Shown one piece after another: positions 12,577 through 14,865 of a stretch of DNA of 14,865 nt. The translations under genes were made by a program, and so were the position numbers. Below the pieces are notes generated by a model, which saw nothing but the letters and a program-made list of their open reading frames with translations, did no database searches and had not been told where the DNA came from. Location of the stretch: positions 1 through 14,865 of the forward strand of contig JAHDXX010000047.1 in assembly GCA_023384025.1 (NCBI GenBank). Reading direction: 5' to 3'. Origin of the DNA: Sphingomonadaceae bacterium (GTDB taxonomy: Bacteria > Pseudomonadota > Alphaproteobacteria > Sphingomonadales > Sphingomonadaceae). How positions within the stretch are numbered: position 1 is the first letter of the stretch; every line of letters begins with the position of its first letter.

Positions 12577-14865
12577 TCAGAGCGGGTTGCCATCCTTGTC
12601 GCGGTAGATCTCGCGCCGGCCGACGTGGTTGGCCGGGCCAACCAGCCCGTCTTCCTCCATCCGCTCGATCCACTTGGCGGCAGTGTTGTAGCCCACACCC
12701 ATCTGGCGCTGGAGCCACGATCCGCTCGCCTTCTGGTTCTCGAACACGATCTGGCAGGCCTGCCGGTACTTGCGTTCTTCCGGGTTGTCCGACGCCGTTA
12801 GTTCGTCGTCGAACCCGTAACCGAACGCCTCGTCCGGCTCTTCGGTCACCGCATCGACATAGTCTGGCTTGCCCTGGCCACGCCAGTGATCGGCGACCTT
12901 CTCGACTTCCTCGTCGCTGACGAAGGGGCCGTGAACGCGGATCATGGCGCCGGTGTTGGGCTTGTAGAGCATGTCGCCCTTGCCTAGCAGCTGCTCCGCG
13001 CCCTGCTCGCCCAGGATGGTCCGGCTGTCGATCCGGCTGGTCACCTTGAAGCTGATGCGGGTCGGCAGGTTCGCCTTGATCACCCCGGTGATGACATCGA
13101 CCGAGGGGCGCTGGGTGGCCATGATCAGATGGATACCGGCGGCGCGGCTTTTCTGGCTGAGGCGCTGGATCAGCACTTCGATTTCTTTGCCGACCGTGAC
13201 CATGAGGTCGGCCAGTTCGTCGACGATCAGCACGATCTGCGGCAGCGGCTGGTAGTCGAGCTGCTCTTCCTCGTAGAGTTCCTCACCGGTCTCGGGGTCG
13301 AACCCGGTCTGCACCCGGCGGCCGAGCGGCGTGCCCTTGGCTGCGGCGGCGCGCACTTTCTCGTTGAACGAGTTGATGTTGCGCGAACTGACGCTCGACA
13401 TCATCCGGTAGCGCCGCTCCATTTCCTCGACCGCCCACTTCAAGGCGCGGACCGACTTGGCAGGCTCGGTCACCACGGGGCTGAGTAAGTGCGGGATATC
13501 GTCGTAAGTCTTGAGCTCCAGGACCTTCGGATCGACAAGGATCAGGCGGCATTCTTCCGGCGTGAAGCGGTAGAGCAAAGACAGCAGGATGGTGTTGAGC
13601 CCGACCGACTTGCCCGAGCCGGTGGTGCCTGCCACCAGCAGGTGGGGCATGGCGGCAAGGTCAGCGACGATCGGTTCGCCGGCAATGTCCTTGCCCAGGA
13701 TGATCGGCAGGTTGCCCTTGGCCTCGGCAAAGGCGGCGCACTGGGCAAGCTCGCGGAAACTGACCATCTGCCGGTCGGCATTGGGCAGTTCGATCCCCAT
13801 CACGGTTCGCCCCGGAATCGGTGACACGCGGGCGCTGATCGCACTCATGTTGCGGGCGATGTCTTCGGCGAGGCCGACCACCCGGCTGGCCTTGATCCCC
13901 GGGGCAGGCTCCAGTTCGTACATCGTCACCACCGGGCCGGTGCGCACGGCGGTGATTTCGCCCTTCACATTGAAGTCGTCGAGCACGGTTTCCAGCAGGC
14001 GCGCGTTGCGCTCCAGCGCCAGCTTGTCGAGCTTGACCGCCTTGTCAGGCGGAGCCTGCTCGAGCAGGTCGATGCTCGGCAGCTGGTAGCTGGCAAACAT
14101 GTCACGCTGTTTCGCGGCGGCAGGCGAGGCCTTCTTCGGCGGGGCCGAGGGGTCGGTAATCTCGGGCGGGCGGCGCGGGGGCGGCTCGATCACCGGTTCG
14201 ACAACGCGATCACGGGCAAGCGACTTCTCCCGCACCGGGTGGGCGGGTTCATCCTCGTCGTGCTCCGGAATGCGCCGACCGGGCAACGACGGCCATGGCA
14301 GGTCGCGCAGGAAGCGGGGCGGGGTCAGCAGCGTATTCCAGTCAAGCGCAAACACCCGCGTGGCGAGACCCGTCCCGCTCAGCAGGCAGACCAAGGCAAG
14401 GCCGAGCGTGACCCAGCCTTGCGCCGGTTCGGGGAACCGGGCGGAAACCGCTTCGACAGCACCCGCGCCGAGCAGGCCCGATACCCCGCCAAGCGAGGCA
14501 GGCAGCGAACCGCCGGGTGCGTCGAACGCCAGCGACAACACCGTTGCCAGCAGCGCCATGGCGAACAGCAGCAGCGCCAGCGGCCGCCACCAGCGCGTCT
14601 CTTCGTCGCGGTCTTCTTCCTCGACCTCGCGCCACAGCTTGCGCGCGCCGATGTAGAGCAGCGGAAGCAGCAGCACGCCGGGCAAGCCGAACAGGAACAG
14701 CACCTGGTCCGCTGCCCAGGCCCCGCTCGCGCCCATCCAGTTGGCGATGTCGGTTCCGGCAGCCGCGGTCGAGCCGCTGGGATCGGTCTGGGTGTAGCTC
14801 GCCAGTGCCAGCCCGAGAAAGACCGTCGCACCGAGCAGCACGGCAGCGCCTGCCATCTGGCTGGC
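12577..14865 (-). CDS. ftsK: DNA translocase FtsK (N-terminus beyond the window)
   Basis: At least 762 residues are visible; the frame is still open at the window edge, so the first residues are missing. The order is hydrophobic membrane segments (about residues 1-170 counted from the first ATG at 14856), a proline- and charge-rich linker (180-250), the alpha domain (LERNARLLETVLDDFNVKGEI), then the RecA-like motor. Walker A is GTTGSGKS (410-417), the Walker B region is IVLIVDELADLM (541-552), followed by the ATQRPSVDVITGVIKANLPTRI segment. The C-terminal gamma winged-helix (SGSWLQRQMGVGYNTAAKWIERME, then LVGPANHVGRREIY) reads KOPS-type DNA signals. FtsK sits at the division septum and pumps chromosome ends to XerCD/dif for resolution. 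It is shorter in its linker than E. coli FtsK, as in many alphaproteobacteria. No terminator is seen in the 157 bp before the receptor gene. Confidence 0.96.
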   Translation of the reverse strand, partial: ASQMAGAAVLLGATVFLGLALASYTQTDPSGSTAAAGTDIANWMGASGAWAADQVLFLFGLPGVLLLPLLYIGARKLWREVEEEDRDEETRWWRPLALLLFAMALLATVLSLAFDAPGGSLPASLGGVSGLLGAGAVEAVSARFPEPAQGWVTLGLALVCLLSGTGLATRVFALDWNTLLTPPRFLRDLPWPSLPGRRIPEHDEDEPAHPVREKSLARDRVVEPVIEPPPRRPPEITDPSAPPKKASPAAAKQRDMFASYQLPSIDLLEQAPPDKAVKLDKLALERNARLLETVLDDFNVKGEITAVRTGPVVTMYELEPAPGIKASRVVGLAEDIARNMSAISARVSPIPGRTVMGIELPNADRQMVSFRELAQCAAFAEAKGNLPIILGKDIAGEPIVADLAAMPHLLVAGTTGSGKSVGLNTILLSLLYRFTPEECRLILVDPKVLELKTYDDIPHLLSPVVTEPAKSVRALKWAVEEMERRYRMMSSVSSRNINSFNEKVRAAAAKGTPLGRRVQTGFDPETGEELYEEEQLDYQPLPQIVLIVDELADLMVTVGKEIEVLIQRLSQKSRAAGIHLIMATQRPSVDVITGVIKANLPTRISFKVTSRIDSRTILGEQGAEQLLGKGDMLYKPNTGAMIRVHGPFVSDEEVEKVADHWRGQGKPDYVDAVTEEPDEAFGYGFDDELTASDNPEERKYRQACQIVFENQKASGSWLQRQMGVGYNTAAKWIERMEEDGLVGPANHVGRREIYRDKDGNPL

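Noticed and set aside
10857..12920. Long plus-strand open frame (687 codons) opposite the receptor and ftsK
   Set aside because: It covers the ends of two clear minus-strand genes and their control region, has low-complexity composition and no domain; it is a high-GC shadow.
1..14865. Defence, CRISPR, phage, transposon, tRNA or rRNA elements
   Set aside because: I looked for spaced direct repeats, transposase or integrase motifs, terminal repeats and RNA-gene signatures and saw none; all stretches without a gene are under 160 bp.

Overview
The window is about 15 kb of GC-rich bacterial chromosome, densely packed with genes. Everything points to an alphaproteobacterium of the order Sphingomonadales, quite possibly an Erythrobacter-like genus. 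The evidence is the codon use, a large TonB-dependent receptor, an HWE-family sensor kinase, and a palindromic repeat of the CCCGTTCG...TCGAG...GTCGAG type that I associate with sphingomonad genomes. The lineage is my inference from gene content, not a search result. Most of the genes look like ordinary chromosomal genes.

Layout. Positions 1-2739 (+ strand) hold the end of an AI-2E/PerM-type membrane protein, a SnoaL/NTF2-fold protein and a lipoprotein 5'-nucleotidase. Positions 2740-8180 (- strand) form one tightly packed run. In transcription order it contains isovaleryl-CoA dehydrogenase, a PhnA-domain protein without its zinc ribbon, the methylcrotonyl-CoA carboxylase carboxyltransferase subunit, a 41-residue single-span membrane protein, a lysophospholipid-type acyltransferase, a DUF1295 membrane protein and a TetR-type regulator. 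Junctions overlap or lie within 2 nt, except for gaps of 58 and 40 nt. A divergent promoter region (8181-8304) separates this run from a GAF-PAS-HWE histidine kinase (+). The kinase converges on a TonB-dependent receptor (-), with a strong stem-loop between them. The end of the window is most of ftsK (-), which runs off the edge.

How the genes fit together. Isovaleryl-CoA dehydrogenase and the carboxyltransferase catalyse successive parts of leucine degradation (isovaleryl-CoA to 3-methylcrotonyl-CoA to 3-methylglutaconyl-CoA). The biotin-carrying partner subunit is not in the window. The downstream acyltransferase, DUF1295 protein and TetR regulator suggest a link to lipid or membrane metabolism. 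A 24-bp dyad just before tetR is a plausible operator.

The most notable observations are these: (1) a 70-bp inverted-repeat (REP-like) element lies inside mccB and is translated in frame as about 24 extra residues; (2) the TonB-dependent receptor carries a single in-frame TAA at a position where a tyrosine is expected, in an otherwise intact reading frame; (3) a small membrane protein is coupled to mccB; (4) a PhnA domain lacking zinc ligands sits between two leucine-catabolism genes; (5) a leader hairpin includes part of the receptor's ribosome-binding site. I did not find evidence of a defence system, CRISPR array, insertion sequence, or tRNA/rRNA gene.
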